NCBI GenBank assembly: GCA_947500035.1
Contig: CANMQP010000013.1
Coordinates: 124,001-188,000, forward strand
DNA length: 64,000 nucleotides
Direction: 5' to 3'
Source of the DNA: an uncultured Kiloniellaceae bacterium
Lineage (GTDB): Bacteria > Pseudomonadota > Alphaproteobacteria > Kiloniellales > Kiloniellaceae
Positions 27,085 through 36,512 of this stretch are shown here, one piece after another. The notes beneath the pieces are model-generated. The model had not been told where the DNA came from. It saw nothing but the letters and a program-made list of their open reading frames with translations, and searched no databases. Each line of letters starts with the position of its first letter. The first letter of the stretch is position 1. Position numbers and translations under genes: made by a program.

Positions 27085-27159
27085 CCCCGCGGCTCCGACG
27101 CCAATGCACTTGCCTGACACCGCGATCTCCATTGCATCTCGGGTTTCGGAGAAACGCGT

Positions 27160-28866
27160 GTGAACGGGTTCAGGCGAATTGGAATTCTGCGCGCCGCCCC
27201 CGGCTTTACCATGCTGTTGTTTCTGGCGCCGGTCGGCGCCGGACTGATCGGAACCTGGCTGCCTGCCTTCGGAATTTTCCCGGCCCTTGGGGGAGATGAA
27301 TTCAGCCTTGCCGGCTGGCGCGAACTCTTTGCCTATCCGGGCCTGGGTTCCGCTCTGAGACTAACCCTGGTCTCAGGCCTTCTCTCGACATTTTTGTCCC
27401 TGGCGCTGGTCATCGGCTTCGTCGCATCCTGCGGCGAACGCAAATCGTTTCAAGCGCTTCGCCGTCTCATCGCTCCACTGCTGGCGGTTCCCCACGTCGC
27501 AGTGGCGATCGGCCTGGCCTTTTTGATCGCCCCCAGCGGATGGCTTGTGCGATTGGTCTCGCCCTGGCCGAGCGGCTGGGACACACCGCCTGATATCGCC
27601 ACGGTGCAGGACCCCTACGGGTTCGCGCTGACACTCGGTCTCGTGGTCAAGGAAATGCCCTTTCTTTTCCTCATGACCCTGGCGGCCCTTCACCAGACCC
27701 AGGCGGACCGCCGTCTTGCGATCGCCCGCTCGCTGGGCTACGGACCCGTGACAGCCTGGATCAAGACCGTCTTGCCCGCGATCTATCCGCAGATCCGCCT
27801 GCCAATCTACGCAGTACTCGCCTTTTCGCTATCGGTCGTAGACATGGCCTTGATCCTGGCGCCCACCACGCCGCCACCGCTTGCGGTCCTGGTCCTGCGC
27901 TGGTTCAACGATCCGGATCTGAGCATGCGGTTTGTCGCAGCCGCCTGCGCGAGCCTGCAGTTCGGTATCGTCGCCGCGGCCATCGGAAGCTGGAGATTGC
28001 TCGAAATCCTGGTTGCCAAGCTCGCCCGGTCCTGGTTAACCGACGGCCGGCGCGGCGGAAGCGGAGGTGCACTCGCACCGCTTTTCGGTTTGGCGGCCGG
28101 CGCCATTTGCGGATTGGGTGCCATGAGCATTCTGGGTATGGCGGTCTGGTCGATTGCCAGGCGTTGGCGCTACCCCGACATCCTCCCCAGCGCCATCTCG
28201 CTCGACAGCTGGATGCGGCAGGGAAGCTCGATCCTGAATGCGGGCCTGAACACTCTGTCCATCGGCCTGGCGGCCGCGGCCATTGCGACCATCCTGGTTG
28301 TCGCCTGTCTGGAGAATGAACGCCGCCAGAGGGTACCAAGCAACGGGCGCGCCATCTGGTTGTTGTACGCGCCCCTGCTGGTGCCGCAAATCGGCTTCCT
28401 CTTCGGAACCCAGGTCCTGGCCGTACATCTGAATCTCGACGGCACCTGGTTGGCCCTGGTCTGGACGCATTTGCTGTTTGTCTTGCCCTATGTCTTTCTA
28501 TCGCTCTCCGATTCCTACCGCAATCTCGACGAACGCTACGTGCGCAGCGCGCTCTGTCTCGGAGCGTCGCCCGGCAGGGTCTTCTGGCGGGTCAAGCTGC
28601 CGATGCTGTTACGGCCGGTTCTTTACGCCATGGCAATCGGATTCGCGGTCAGCGTCGCCCAGTACCTGCCGACCCTGTTTGCAGGCGGCGGGCGTTATGT
28701 CACTCTTACGACGGAAGCCGTGAGCCTGGCGGCCGGCGCCAATCGCCGGGTGGCCGGCGTCTTTGCTTTGCTGCAGGCCCTGATGCCAATGATCGCCTTC
28801 GCTTTGGCAATTGGGATACCGGCGTTACTCTATCGTCACCGCCGCGGCTTGAGGGGAATCGCGTGA
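27160..28866 (+). CDS. ABC transporter permease, fused two-domain YnjC type
   Basis: This is an inner-membrane permease of 568 aa made of two homologous BPD_transp_1 halves, as in ThiP and FbpB. The EAA loop of half one is near AIARSLGYGPVTAWIKTVLPAIYPQIR, and that of half two near SALCLGASPGRVFWRVKLPMLLRPV. About twelve hydrophobic helices are visible. It starts at GTG 27160 and overlaps the ATPase gene by 4 bp (GTGA). Confidence 0.9.
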   Translation: MNGFRRIGILRAAPGFTMLLFLAPVGAGLIGTWLPAFGIFPALGGDEFSLAGWRELFAYPGLGSALRLTLVSGLLSTFLSLALVIGFVASCGERKSFQALRRLIAPLLAVPHVAVAIGLAFLIAPSGWLVRLVSPWPSGWDTPPDIATVQDPYGFALTLGLVVKEMPFLFLMTLAALHQTQADRRLAIARSLGYGPVTAWIKTVLPAIYPQIRLPIYAVLAFSLSVVDMALILAPTTPPPLAVLVLRWFNDPDLSMRFVAAACASLQFGIVAAAIGSWRLLEILVAKLARSWLTDGRRGGSGGALAPLFGLAAGAICGLGAMSILGMAVWSIARRWRYPDILPSAISLDSWMRQGSSILNAGLNTLSIGLAAAAIATILVVACLENERRQRVPSNGRAIWLLYAPLLVPQIGFLFGTQVLAVHLNLDGTWLALVWTHLLFVLPYVFLSLSDSYRNLDERYVRSALCLGASPGRVFWRVKLPMLLRPVLYAMAIGFAVSVAQYLPTLFAGGGRYVTLTTEAVSLAAGANRRVAGVFALLQALMPMIAFALAIGIPALLYRHRRGLRGIA

Positions 28867-29681
28867 GTCAATCAAGAGATGGGGCAAGAGACGAGGCAAG
28901 AGACCGGGCAAGAGACGGGTCAAAGGGCCGAAGCGAGGCGCGAAGCAGCTTGGCCTTGCGGGGCGTCAGTCTCGCAATCGCAGGCCGCCCCCTGATCGCG
29001 CCGCTGGATCTCGACGTTAACGGCGGCGAGATTGTGACCCTGATGGGACCGAGCGGATCCGGCAAATCCAGCATCCTGGCGTGCGTTTGCGGGACTCTGG
29101 ACCCGATTTTCGACACGACAGGAAAAATTTTTATCAACGGTCAAGATATGACGGGATTCCCACCAGAGCGTCGCCGGGCCGGGATCCTGTTTCAGGACGA
29201 TCTGCTCTTCCCACATCTCTCAGTAGGTGAGAACCTCGCCTTCGGTTTACCGCGACGCATCAAAAGCCGGCAGGAGCGCGACGCCCGCATCAATCAAGCT
29301 CTGGTAGAAGCGGATCTGGAAGGCTTTGCGCGCCGTGACCCGGCGACCCTATCCGGCGGTCAGCGGGCCCGGGTGGCGTTGATGCGCACTCTGCTGTCCG
29401 AACCCCGTGCTCTGCTTCTCGATGAGCCCTTTTCGAAACTGGACGTTCATCTTCGCGAGAGGGTCCGGCGGTTTGTGTTCGACCACGCACGAGCGGAGGG
29501 CCTGCCGACCCTGCTGGTGACGCACGACCCGGAGGATGCAGCGGCGACGGGTGAAAGGGTTGTTGAAGTTCAGCCCGCTATGGTTGATAATTCACCAGCC
29601 TCTCGGCCGCCGCAAAAAAATCATGAAATATCCACAGTTGATCACAGAGAAGTCGGGATAATAAAAAAACTATCACTGTAA
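28863..29681 (+). CDS. ABC transporter ATP-binding protein, YnjD type
   Basis: This is the nucleotide-binding subunit of 272 aa, GTG start overlapping the permease stop. Walker A is GPSGSGKSS, the Q-loop ILFQDDLLFPHLS, the signature LSGGQRARVALMR, Walker B ALLLDEPFSKLD, and the H-loop LVTHDPEDA. It differs from ordinary YnjD at both ends. The first ~25 residues are a charged Arg/Asp/Ala repeat encoded by four 12-bp tandem units. The C-terminal ~35 residues after VVEVQP look unstructured. An internal start is possible. Confidence 0.88.
   Translation: MSQSRDGARDEARDRARDGSKGRSEARSSLALRGVSLAIAGRPLIAPLDLDVNGGEIVTLMGPSGSGKSSILACVCGTLDPIFDTTGKIFINGQDMTGFPPERRRAGILFQDDLLFPHLSVGENLAFGLPRRIKSRQERDARINQALVEADLEGFARRDPATLSGGQRARVALMRTLLSEPRALLLDEPFSKLDVHLRERVRRFVFDHARAEGLPTLLVTHDPEDAAATGERVVEVQPAMVDNSPASRPPQKNHEISTVDHREVGIIKKLSL
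28874..28921 (+). repeat. 4 x 12-bp tandem repeat in the start of the YnjD-type gene
   Basis: There are four consecutive units close to AAGAGACGGGGC (AAGAGATGGGGC, AAGAGACGAGGC, AAGAGACCGGGC, AAGAGACGGGTC). Being a multiple of three, the array keeps the frame and encodes an (R-D-x-A)n-like stretch. Confidence 0.85.
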
Positions 29682-29878
29682 CGCGATAGGATCGAATGTC
29701 GGCGTGTATATTTGCCATCAAACGGTTTTGACAGTAAGACTCGCCGCACATAGACTGTGTTTTCGTCAGCATCAAGTCCGTAACAACACGCATTGCGAAG
29801 TCGCATAGATCCGGTTCAGAATTACGTCGTTTTATATTCGGTGCGCCACATGGAGCCGCCGTTAAGGAGAGTGTGAAT

Positions 29879-30766
29879 ATGTTCCCTACTAAATTACTTG
29901 GCGCTCTCGCCGCTTTGACTCTGTTGAGCGGCTGTGCTGGTTTCGGTGTTGGCTACGACATTGAAAACATGCGCAATGCCAATGCATCGGGCGGTACGCC
30001 CTTCACCCAAGCTCTGACCGAGGAGTATCGTCAGATCACCTTGTTCGAGGCTGACGAAATGTACGACTGGCAGGATGCCGGTTACTTCTCTCAAAAGGGC
30101 CTGCGCGCCGCGGGCGGCGAAGTTGTCCTGCCTGAAGAAATCTCCGCATGGCACCTGCCGGCCGATAAGGTCGGTGAGTTGACCGACGCCCGTGCCCGCC
30201 TGGTCACTGCGTTGGATAACGGTGGACGCGAGAACAAGCCTGAGAGAGCCGCTCATGCGCAAGGGCGCTTCGACTGCTGGATCGAACAGCAGGAAGAGAA
30301 CCACCAGCCTGACCACATTGCAGCCTGCCGTGATGAGTTCTTCGCTGCACTCGCGGATCTGGAGGCCAAGCCGGCCCCTGCGCCTGCCCCTGCTGCTGCC
30401 GCTCCGGCGCCTGCCCCAGTGGTCGCGACGGATGCGCCGAAGCCCTTCGTTCTGCTGTTTGATTTCGACAGCTCCAGCGTTCGGGGCGGAGACTTCGCCA
30501 AACTCGACGAAGCCGTCTCAACCGCAAGCGCACTGGATGATGCAGAGTTTGCTGTCACCGGTCACGCTGACCGCGCGGGCTCCGAAGAGTACAACATCGA
30601 TCTCTCACTCCAGCGGGCGGACGCAGTTCGTGCCGCTTTGATTGACCGGGGCGTGGCGCCAGATGCCATCTCGGTCGGTGGACGTGGTGAGGCCGAGTCG
30701 GCCGTTCCGACTGCCGATGGTGTACGTGAACAGGCAAACCGCCGTGTTGAAGTCATTATCCAGTAA
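29879..30766 (+). CDS. OmpA-family peptidoglycan-binding lipoprotein
   Basis: This is a predicted outer-membrane lipoprotein of 295 aa. It has a lipobox L-S-G-C at about residues 16-19, then a mature domain of about 150 residues that I do not recognise. A Pro/Ala-repeat linker (PAPAPAP..., about 163-180) and a C-terminal OmpA domain (about 185-295) follow. The OmpA domain has VLLFDFDSSSV, TGHADRAGSEEYN and the end motif REQANRRVEVIIQ. ATG 29879 has AAGGAG 9 nt upstream; a GTG two codons earlier is too close to it. It probably anchors the outer membrane to peptidoglycan. A terminator follows. Confidence 0.88.
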   Translation: MFPTKLLGALAALTLLSGCAGFGVGYDIENMRNANASGGTPFTQALTEEYRQITLFEADEMYDWQDAGYFSQKGLRAAGGEVVLPEEISAWHLPADKVGELTDARARLVTALDNGGRENKPERAAHAQGRFDCWIEQQEENHQPDHIAACRDEFFAALADLEAKPAPAPAPAAAAPAPAPVVATDAPKPFVLLFDFDSSSVRGGDFAKLDEAVSTASALDDAEFAVTGHADRAGSEEYNIDLSLQRADAVRAALIDRGVAPDAISVGGRGEAESAVPTADGVREQANRRVEVIIQ

Positions 30767-30813
30767 CTGGATATCGCCTCTTGACCGGGGGAGATCCCCG
30801 GTTTGATCGAAGA

Positions 30814-30850
30814 GAACGGCGTCGCGAAAGCGGCGCCGTTCTTATTTTTA
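30814..30850 (+). terminator. Rho-independent terminator after the OmpA-type lipoprotein gene
   Basis: A 12-bp stem (GAACGGCGTCGC / GCGGCGCCGTTC, one wobble) with a GAAA tetraloop is followed by TTATTTTTA. Confidence 0.88.
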
Positions 30851-31191
30851 CTTGATCATAAGTGGCGATATACTAAGGTCCGCCAAGCGCTTAGAGTACA
30901 ATCAGGCCTGACAGGATCCGTTGAGGACTTGAATTGATCTCTAACGAAATAAATGAAGGCCCGTCCCTTTTTCGTGAGATCAAAGAAAAAGCCGGGCTCG
31001 AGACCGGATCATGTTGAGCGGGAACCCAGTGTGGGTCCGTAAAACATGTGAATTCGCCCCAACTCGGAGAGTTGAGCGGCGGTTCACCAGGATGCTGGAT
31101 CACCAAGAGTGATTCCACCTTACCTGGATCTACTCTGGCAGGACCGAGAGGACCTGCGGGTGCGATAGCCAGGTAAGGAGTTCCACAGACC
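30851..31191. other. Non-coding spacer with imperfect palindromes
   Basis: No gene is seen. Two imperfect palindromic segments are visible. One is bounded by TTAGAG/CTCTAA (about 30891-30944). Another is bounded by CATGTT/AACATG around an inner ACCCA-GTG-TGGGT hairpin (about 31010-31050). They may be degenerate copies of interspersed palindromic repeats. The apaG promoter must lie in the right part. Confidence 0.4.
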
Positions 31192-31584
31192 ATGTATTCC
31201 GCGACAACACGCGGTATCCGCGTCACGGTCAAACCAGTCTATCTGGAAGAGCAATCCTCGCCGTCTGACAGTCACTTCGTCTGGGCCTATCAGGTTCACA
31301 TCGAGAACACCGGAGACGAAACGGTCCAGTTGCTGAACCGCTACTGGCGGATCACCGATTCGCTGGGACGGGTGCAGGAAGTCCGTGGCGCCGGTGTTGT
31401 CGGCGAACAGCCACAGCTCAGTCCCGGGGATGACTACGAATACGCCAGCGGAACGCCGCTCTCGACCCCCTCGGGCATCATGGTCGGGTCCTACGAGATG
31501 GAGTACGCGAACGGTGAGCGTTTCGACGTTGAGGTCCCGGCCTTCTCTCTGGACAGCCCCCACCAAGCGGTGCAGTTGAACTAA
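31192..31584 (+). CDS. apaG: ApaG domain protein
   Basis: This is a 130-aa fibronectin-III-like beta-sandwich protein. The family landmarks [35 protein letters not shown] and the [17 protein letters not shown] segment with the glycine-rich motif are all present. ApaG has been associated with Co2+/Mg2+ homeostasis and with diadenosine polyphosphate metabolism, without a settled biochemical role. It has a GGTAAGGAG-like site just upstream. Confidence 0.95.
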   Translation: MYSATTRGIRVTVKPVYLEEQSSPSDSHFVWAYQVHIENTGDETVQLLNRYWRITDSLGRVQEVRGAGVVGEQPQLSPGDDYEYASGTPLSTPSGIMVGSYEMEYANGERFDVEVPAFSLDSPHQAVQLN

Positions 31585-31783
31585 CTGAACATCATGGCAG
31601 CGCCCCCTCTCAGGTCCCTTTTCGTGGAAGCGATCGCGCCGAGGATATACCGGTCTTTTTAAGTCAGGCCGGGTAGGTTAGAGCGGGCTAAGTCATTGCC
31701 TCCCCCTTGCCTGTTGCGGACTTGCATCCACTTCATTGCCGAACCACTGCAGGACCGATCCGCAGCAACATGGAGTTTCGAAC

Positions 31784-32416
31784 GTGAATACAAACCTCTC
31801 CCCCTCTCCGTCCACCGAGACCGGACTGGGTTCTTCTGACAAGCCGACACGTGAAGAAGCGCTGCAGGCGGTGAAAACGCTTTTGCGCTGGGCCGGGGAC
31901 GATCCGAACCGCGAAGGCCTGCTGGCCACTCCGGACCGGGTGGTGCGGTCTTATGACGAGTTTTTCGGCGGTTACGACGTCGATCCGGATGAAGTGCTTC
32001 AGCGGACCTTCGAGGAGGTTGAAGGCTACGACGAAATCGTTCTTTTGCGTGATATCGACTTCGTTTCCCACTGTGAGCACCATATGGCACCGATTATCGG
32101 TCGGGCACACGTTGCCTACATGCCCGATAACCGGGTCGTTGGAATCAGTAAGCTGGCGCGCATCGTCGAGGCCTACGCGCGTCGCCTGCAGATTCAGGAA
32201 AAAATGACGGCCCAGATTGCCAACAGCATCAACGACGTTCTGAAACCCAAGGGCGTTGCAGTCGTTATCGAAGCCGCCCACCAATGCATGACGACCCGTG
32301 GCGTCAACAAAACCGGGGTGACGATGGTAACCAGCCGTATGCTTGGTTTGTTCCGCAGCAATGCCTCTACCCGCCGGGAGTTCCTGGCCCTGGTCGGTTC
32401 GCCGCAAACAAGGTGA
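31784..32416 (+). CDS. folE: GTP cyclohydrolase I
   Basis: FolE converts GTP to 7,8-dihydroneopterin triphosphate, the first step of folate/pterin synthesis, in the cytoplasm. The 210-residue protein has a variable N-terminus. The zinc-site residues are seen in [12 protein letters not shown] (Cys, His) and HQCMTTRGV (Cys), and the substrate-binding [20 protein letters not shown] segment is present. The GTG at 31784 with GGAG 8 nt upstream is chosen; a TTG 16 codons earlier has no ribosome-binding site. A 9-bp hairpin (32417-32440) follows directly. Confidence 0.95.
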   Translation: MNTNLSPSPSTETGLGSSDKPTREEALQAVKTLLRWAGDDPNREGLLATPDRVVRSYDEFFGGYDVDPDEVLQRTFEEVEGYDEIVLLRDIDFVSHCEHHMAPIIGRAHVAYMPDNRVVGISKLARIVEAYARRLQIQEKMTAQIANSINDVLKPKGVAVVIEAAHQCMTTRGVNKTGVTMVTSRMLGLFRSNASTRREFLALVGSPQTR

Positions 32417-32440
32417 TCCCGAAACACTTGAGTTTCGGGA
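32417..32440 (+). terminator. Hairpin after folE (weak terminator)
   Basis: A perfect 9-bp stem (TCCCGAAAC / GTTTCGGGA) with a 6-nt loop starts right after the folE stop codon. There is no T-run, so termination by it alone is doubtful. Confidence 0.4.
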
Positions 32441-32584
32441 CTCAAATGCGCGTAATGGCACTGTGACGAATCGGAGCATGACAGCAATCGAAGAACGGGC
32501 GCCGTGCCTTCCCGCGCAACGGCCTGAGCACCCGTATGCACCTGCTCAGCCCCTCAGCCCAGCAAATGATGGGATTCGCAGGTA

Positions 32585-34027
32585 ATGGAGCTGCGCCCGG
32601 TCGTCTTCGTCGCTGGCATTCTGCTCTCGGTATTGGCCGTCGCCATGATGATCCCCGCGGTCGTGGATGCCGCCGCAGGTCATCCTGACTGGCAGGTCTT
32701 TGCCGGTTCCTCGGCGATCGCTCTGTTTCTCAGTGTTTCCATGGTGCTCACCACCCGCTCAGGGTTTCTGACCTTTACGCTGCGTCAGGCCTTCGTCATG
32801 ACCAACCTGTCATGGCTGATGATCGCTACGGTTGGTGCCTTGCCCTTCGCATTCAGCGATCTCAACATGAGCTTCACCGACGCCTTCTTCGAATCCATGT
32901 CCGGCGTCACGACCACCGGCTCGACCGTGATCGTCGGCCTCGACAACGCACCCCCAGGTATCTTGCTGTGGCGCGCGATTCTTCAATGGCTTGGTGGCAT
33001 CGGCATCATCGTCATGGCGGTCGCGATCCTGCCGATCCTGCAGGTCGGCGGTATGCAGATGTTCCGGGTGGAAGCCTTCGATACGGATAAGGTTCTTCCA
33101 AAGGCGGCGCAGATCGCCGCTGAAATCTCGATTGTCTATGTCTCCCTGACGGTCTTCGCCGCCATTTGGCTCTGGAGCCTGGGTCTTTCGGGCTTCGATG
33201 CCATCGCGCACGCCATGACCTCGATCGCGACCGGCGGATTCTCAACCTACGATGCCTCGGTCGGACAGTTCGACAGCAGCGCCGTCGATTGGTCAATCAG
33301 CCTTTTCATGTTGCTCGGCAGCTTGCCGTTCGTGCTCTATCTGCGTGCGGTGCGAGGAAACTTCCGGTCTCTGATCAACGACAGCCAGGTGCGCGGACTG
33401 ATGGCGCTGGTCGTTCTCGCGATCCTGGCGACGGCAGGCTGGGTCGTCGCTCAAGGCATCATGGATATCCCCGCGGCCCTGCGTTACAGCACCTTCAACG
33501 TCATATCCATCATCACCGGAACCGGATACTCAACGGCCGATTTCGGCCAATGGGGCGGCTTCGTCGTGATCCTCTTCTTCATGCTGATGTGCGTCGGCGG
33601 CTGCGCGGGTTCGACCACCTGCGGGATCAAGATTTTCCGCTTTCAGGTGCTTTACGCGACGGCCAAGACGCAGTTGCTCCGCCTGATGCAGCCCCACGGC
33701 ATCTTCTTTCCCTATTACAACAGAAAGCCACTGGCGGAAGGCGTCGCCGAGTCGGTTATGGGCTTCTTCTTCCTCTTCGCCGTCAGCTTTGCGCTGCTGG
33801 CCATCGGTCTCTCGATGTTCGGCCTTGACTACATCACGGCCATGTCCGGCGCGGCGACCGCGATTGCAAATGTCGGCCCTGGATTTGGCGAAGTGATCGG
33901 CCCCTCCGGCACCTTCGCGCCCCTGCCGGACGGCGCTAAATGGCTGATGAGCGCCGGCATGCTGCTGGGCCGGCTTGAACTCTTTACCGTACTGGTCCTC
34001 CTGACCCCGGCTTTCTGGCGGGGATAA
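32585..34027 (+). CDS. trkH: TrkH family potassium uptake protein
   Basis: This is the membrane-embedded K+-translocating subunit of a Trk system, 480 aa. The four pore-loop segments are recognisable: SGVTTTGSTVI, TSIATGGFSTYD, SIITGTGYSTADF and AIANVGPGFG. The third-to-fourth linker contains VGGCAGSTTCGIKIFR. It needs a TrkA-type regulatory protein, which is not in this window. It is followed 29 bp later by argE. Confidence 0.93.
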   Translation: MELRPVVFVAGILLSVLAVAMMIPAVVDAAAGHPDWQVFAGSSAIALFLSVSMVLTTRSGFLTFTLRQAFVMTNLSWLMIATVGALPFAFSDLNMSFTDAFFESMSGVTTTGSTVIVGLDNAPPGILLWRAILQWLGGIGIIVMAVAILPILQVGGMQMFRVEAFDTDKVLPKAAQIAAEISIVYVSLTVFAAIWLWSLGLSGFDAIAHAMTSIATGGFSTYDASVGQFDSSAVDWSISLFMLLGSLPFVLYLRAVRGNFRSLINDSQVRGLMALVVLAILATAGWVVAQGIMDIPAALRYSTFNVISIITGTGYSTADFGQWGGFVVILFFMLMCVGGCAGSTTCGIKIFRFQVLYATAKTQLLRLMQPHGIFFPYYNRKPLAEGVAESVMGFFFLFAVSFALLAIGLSMFGLDYITAMSGAATAIANVGPGFGEVIGPSGTFAPLPDGAKWLMSAGMLLGRLELFTVLVLLTPAFWRG

Positions 34028-34056
34028 ATTCCAAACAAATCGGAAGTGGTCACATC

Positions 34057-35226
34057 ATGGCACGAGATACCTTCACCACGCGCGAAATGATCGATCGCCT
34101 GATTGCGTTCGACACCACTTCGGCGCTCTCGAACATCGCCCTGATCGACTTTGTCGAGGATTATCTGCAGGGCTACGGCGTCGCGACCCGGCGGACCAGC
34201 AACGAAGACGGCAGTAAAGCCAACCTCTTTGCCACGATCGGCCCGGACATCGAGGGCGGCATCGTTCTCTCAGGTCACACGGATGTGGTTCCGGTGGCAG
34301 GCCAGGACTGGGTCAGCGATCCCTTTAATGTGGTAGAGAAGGACGGGCGGCTGTACGGGCGCGGGACATCTGACATGAAATCCTTCAGTGCGGCCGCCCT
34401 CGCACTGGTTCCGTCCTTTCTCGCCCGGCCGCTTAAGAAGCCGATCCATCTGGCGCTTTCCTATGACGAGGAGGTCGGATGTTTGGGGGTCCGCAGCCTG
34501 ATCGCGGATCTTAAAGCCAACTTGCCCCGCCCCGCTATGGTGATCATCGGCGAACCCACGTCGATGCGGATCGTCAACGGCCACAAGGGTATCGCGGTCT
34601 ATGAAACCCGGATCACCGGGCAAGCAGCACATTCAAGCCAACCGCACCGGGGCGGCAATGCGATCTTCGCGGCCTCTATGCTGATCGATTTCGTCCGCAA
34701 GATGGCGGAAGCCAAGCGCGCGAACGGGGTGCCTGAATCAGGATACGAACCGCCCTACACCACCTTCAATGTGGGCGTCATCGAGGGCGGAACCGCGCAG
34801 AACATCATCGCGCAGAACTGTAACTTCTTTTGGGAGCACAGGACCCTGCCCGGAGACGACCCGGCGGCCATTCTCGCAAGCTACGAGACTTATGCCTCGG
34901 AAACGGTCCTGCCGAAACTGCGTGAATTTGCGCCCGATGCGCAGATCATCACGGAACTCCGTTCCAGCGTCCCGGCCCTGACACCTGAGGACGACGGCGC
35001 GGCCGAGCAGCTCGTGCGCCTGCTGACCGGCCTTAACGCCAGTGAAGTCGTCTCTTTCGCGACCGAAGGGGGCCTGTTTCAGGAAATCGGGATTTCCACC
35101 GTTATGTGCGGCCCGGGCTCAATCGATCAGGCGCACCAGCCCAACGAGTTCATCGACATTGCTCAGGTGGAGCAGTGCGAGGCCTTCCTGAACAAACTGG
35201 CGGACTGGGCGGCGGCAGACGGCTGA
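34057..35226 (+). CDS. argE: Acetylornithine deacetylase
   Basis: This is an M20-family zinc hydrolase of 389 aa that releases acetate from N-acetylornithine in arginine biosynthesis. Metal-site motifs are GHTDVVPV (His, Asp) and GRGTSDMK; the catalytic/metal Glu residues are in YDEEVGCLG and GEPTSM. The C-terminal GPGSIDQAHQPNEFI holds the last His. The dimerisation lid domain covers about 180-290. Its presence together with argD and argF shows a linear acetylated arginine pathway. Confidence 0.93.
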   Translation: MARDTFTTREMIDRLIAFDTTSALSNIALIDFVEDYLQGYGVATRRTSNEDGSKANLFATIGPDIEGGIVLSGHTDVVPVAGQDWVSDPFNVVEKDGRLYGRGTSDMKSFSAAALALVPSFLARPLKKPIHLALSYDEEVGCLGVRSLIADLKANLPRPAMVIIGEPTSMRIVNGHKGIAVYETRITGQAAHSSQPHRGGNAIFAASMLIDFVRKMAEAKRANGVPESGYEPPYTTFNVGVIEGGTAQNIIAQNCNFFWEHRTLPGDDPAAILASYETYASETVLPKLREFAPDAQIITELRSSVPALTPEDDGAAEQLVRLLTGLNASEVVSFATEGGLFQEIGISTVMCGPGSIDQAHQPNEFIDIAQVEQCEAFLNKLADWAAADG

Positions 35227-35273
35227 AGCCTATGGACGTGGCCCGCAGGCCCTCGTTCCTGCACTCAGAAATG

Positions 35274-35331
35274 GTTAGAGCACGAGCGTCTTTGATCAAG
35301 GGCAATCAAAGAACGTCAATCGTGCTCTAAC
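35274..35331. repeat. Palindromic element of 58 bp, copy 1
   Basis: A perfect 12-bp outer stem (GTTAGAGCACGA / TCGTGCTCTAAC) encloses a perfect 8-bp inner stem (TCTTTGAT / ATCAAAGA) with an 8-nt loop. It lies between the convergent ends of argE and an outer-membrane protein gene. The inner core CGTCTTTGAT...ATCAAAGAACG recurs in the element at 62976-63060. Confidence 0.8.
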
Positions 35332-35359
35332 TCTTCGGGGCAGACGCGGATGTCAGGAT

Positions 35360-35980
35360 CTAAAAGAGATACTTGAATCCAACCAGAACCGAGTGGTTCT
35401 GAAGCTCCGTCTCGGTACCGCTGAAGTCGGCGTCATCGGCAATCAAAAACCGATAGTCGAGCGAGAGTTCGACGTTTTCTGTCACCGCATAGCCTACACC
35501 AGCGCCGAGCTGTCCCGCGACGACCGTATCGTCATCGTCACCAAGACCGATACTGTTAACGTTCAGATCTTCCAGTTCGACATGCAGAAGTCCGACGCCA
35601 CCGCCGATATAGGGCTTAAAGCCGGATCCGACATGCCAATTCAACCAACCGTTCGCCATGAAAGCGAAGGAGGTCAGCTCACCATCGGCATCGAAATCGA
35701 CGCCGTTGATCGTGAGGTCATCAACATCATTATCGCGGTAAGTGACCTCTGCTTCCACATCAAGAGAAACGCTGTCATTGAGTCCGAAGCGATATCCCCC
35801 CAAGGCTCCCACCGCAAAGCCTTCCGAGTAACCGAGTTCGCCTTCAAGGTTGCCGTCTTCGGCATCGCTGTCATCTTGAATCGAGATGCCGCCTTGCGCG
35901 CCAAGGTAGAATTGTGCTTGTGCGGCACTGGCGAACCCCACAAGAGATAGAACCGATAAGCCGATGAGTAACGCTTTCAT
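35360..35980 (-). CDS. Outer-membrane beta-barrel protein
   Basis: This is a 206-aa protein with a Sec signal peptide (cleavage near AQA-QF). It then has alternating beta strands typical of an eight-stranded OmpA/OmpW/OM-beta-barrel-like porin: FYLGAQGGIS, FAVGALGGYRFG, PYIGGGVGLLHVEL, and a C-terminal strand ending in Phe (VLVGFKYLF) as the BAM signal. Strand loops are Asp-rich. It is preceded by an AT-rich region of about 530 bp and is probably environmentally regulated. Function is unknown. Confidence 0.88.
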   Translation of the reverse strand: MKALLIGLSVLSLVGFASAAQAQFYLGAQGGISIQDDSDAEDGNLEGELGYSEGFAVGALGGYRFGLNDSVSLDVEAEVTYRDNDVDDLTINGVDFDADGELTSFAFMANGWLNWHVGSGFKPYIGGGVGLLHVELEDLNVNSIGLGDDDDTVVAGQLGAGVGYAVTENVELSLDYRFLIADDADFSGTETELQNHSVLVGFKYLF

Positions 35981-36512
35981 ATATTCCTCTGAATTTTCGA
36001 CACCTGCAGAGCCATTCGCACACAGGTGAACATGCCGAGAGAGTTTTGCTATTATAGGAAAATATATTTCGCGTTACAAACTCGTTATTATACTATTTGT
36101 ACAGGTATACACTCCTATTAGTCGCAAATTACCGCATATTGTGTGAAATTACATAAAGTTTAATACCGTATTTCTTGTGTTAATAGTCAAGCGCGTAAGT
36201 TCTGCAGTTTCAAGAAAAATCCCTTGTAATTCAACAGGTAATGAAAAGGTGCAAAATGGACAGCAGTGGCCAATAAGGCCTCATCCAGACCCGTTCCCGA
36301 TGTTGCCACCGAAAACAACGACGGCAAAGCTGTAGCTTGGCGTCGGTCTATGGGCGCGGCAATATGAAGCACCTGCGGCTGTAAAGCGGATCAGCGACAA
36401 ATGCGATTTTTTCGGAACGCTCGCACGATCGGACTTAAGCGCCGATCCGGTCAGCTGGGCCCTTCTTCGCAGGCGTAAAGGCCTGGCGGCCTTCATGTGC
36501 CCCTGGGCGGGC
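35981..36512. other. Non-coding region upstream of the outer-membrane protein gene
   Basis: The first ~250 bp are strongly AT-rich with TATTATAG- and TATACT-like elements and probably hold the promoter of the outer-membrane gene on the minus strand. The remainder is of ordinary composition. I found no gene in it; short ORFs here lack a credible ribosome-binding site. Confidence 0.5.

Noticed and set aside
35274-35331. Bidirectional terminator between argE and the outer-membrane gene
   Set aside because: No T-run follows the stem on either strand, and a related palindrome sits inside an operon at 62976, so an interspersed repeat is more likely, although some termination is possible.
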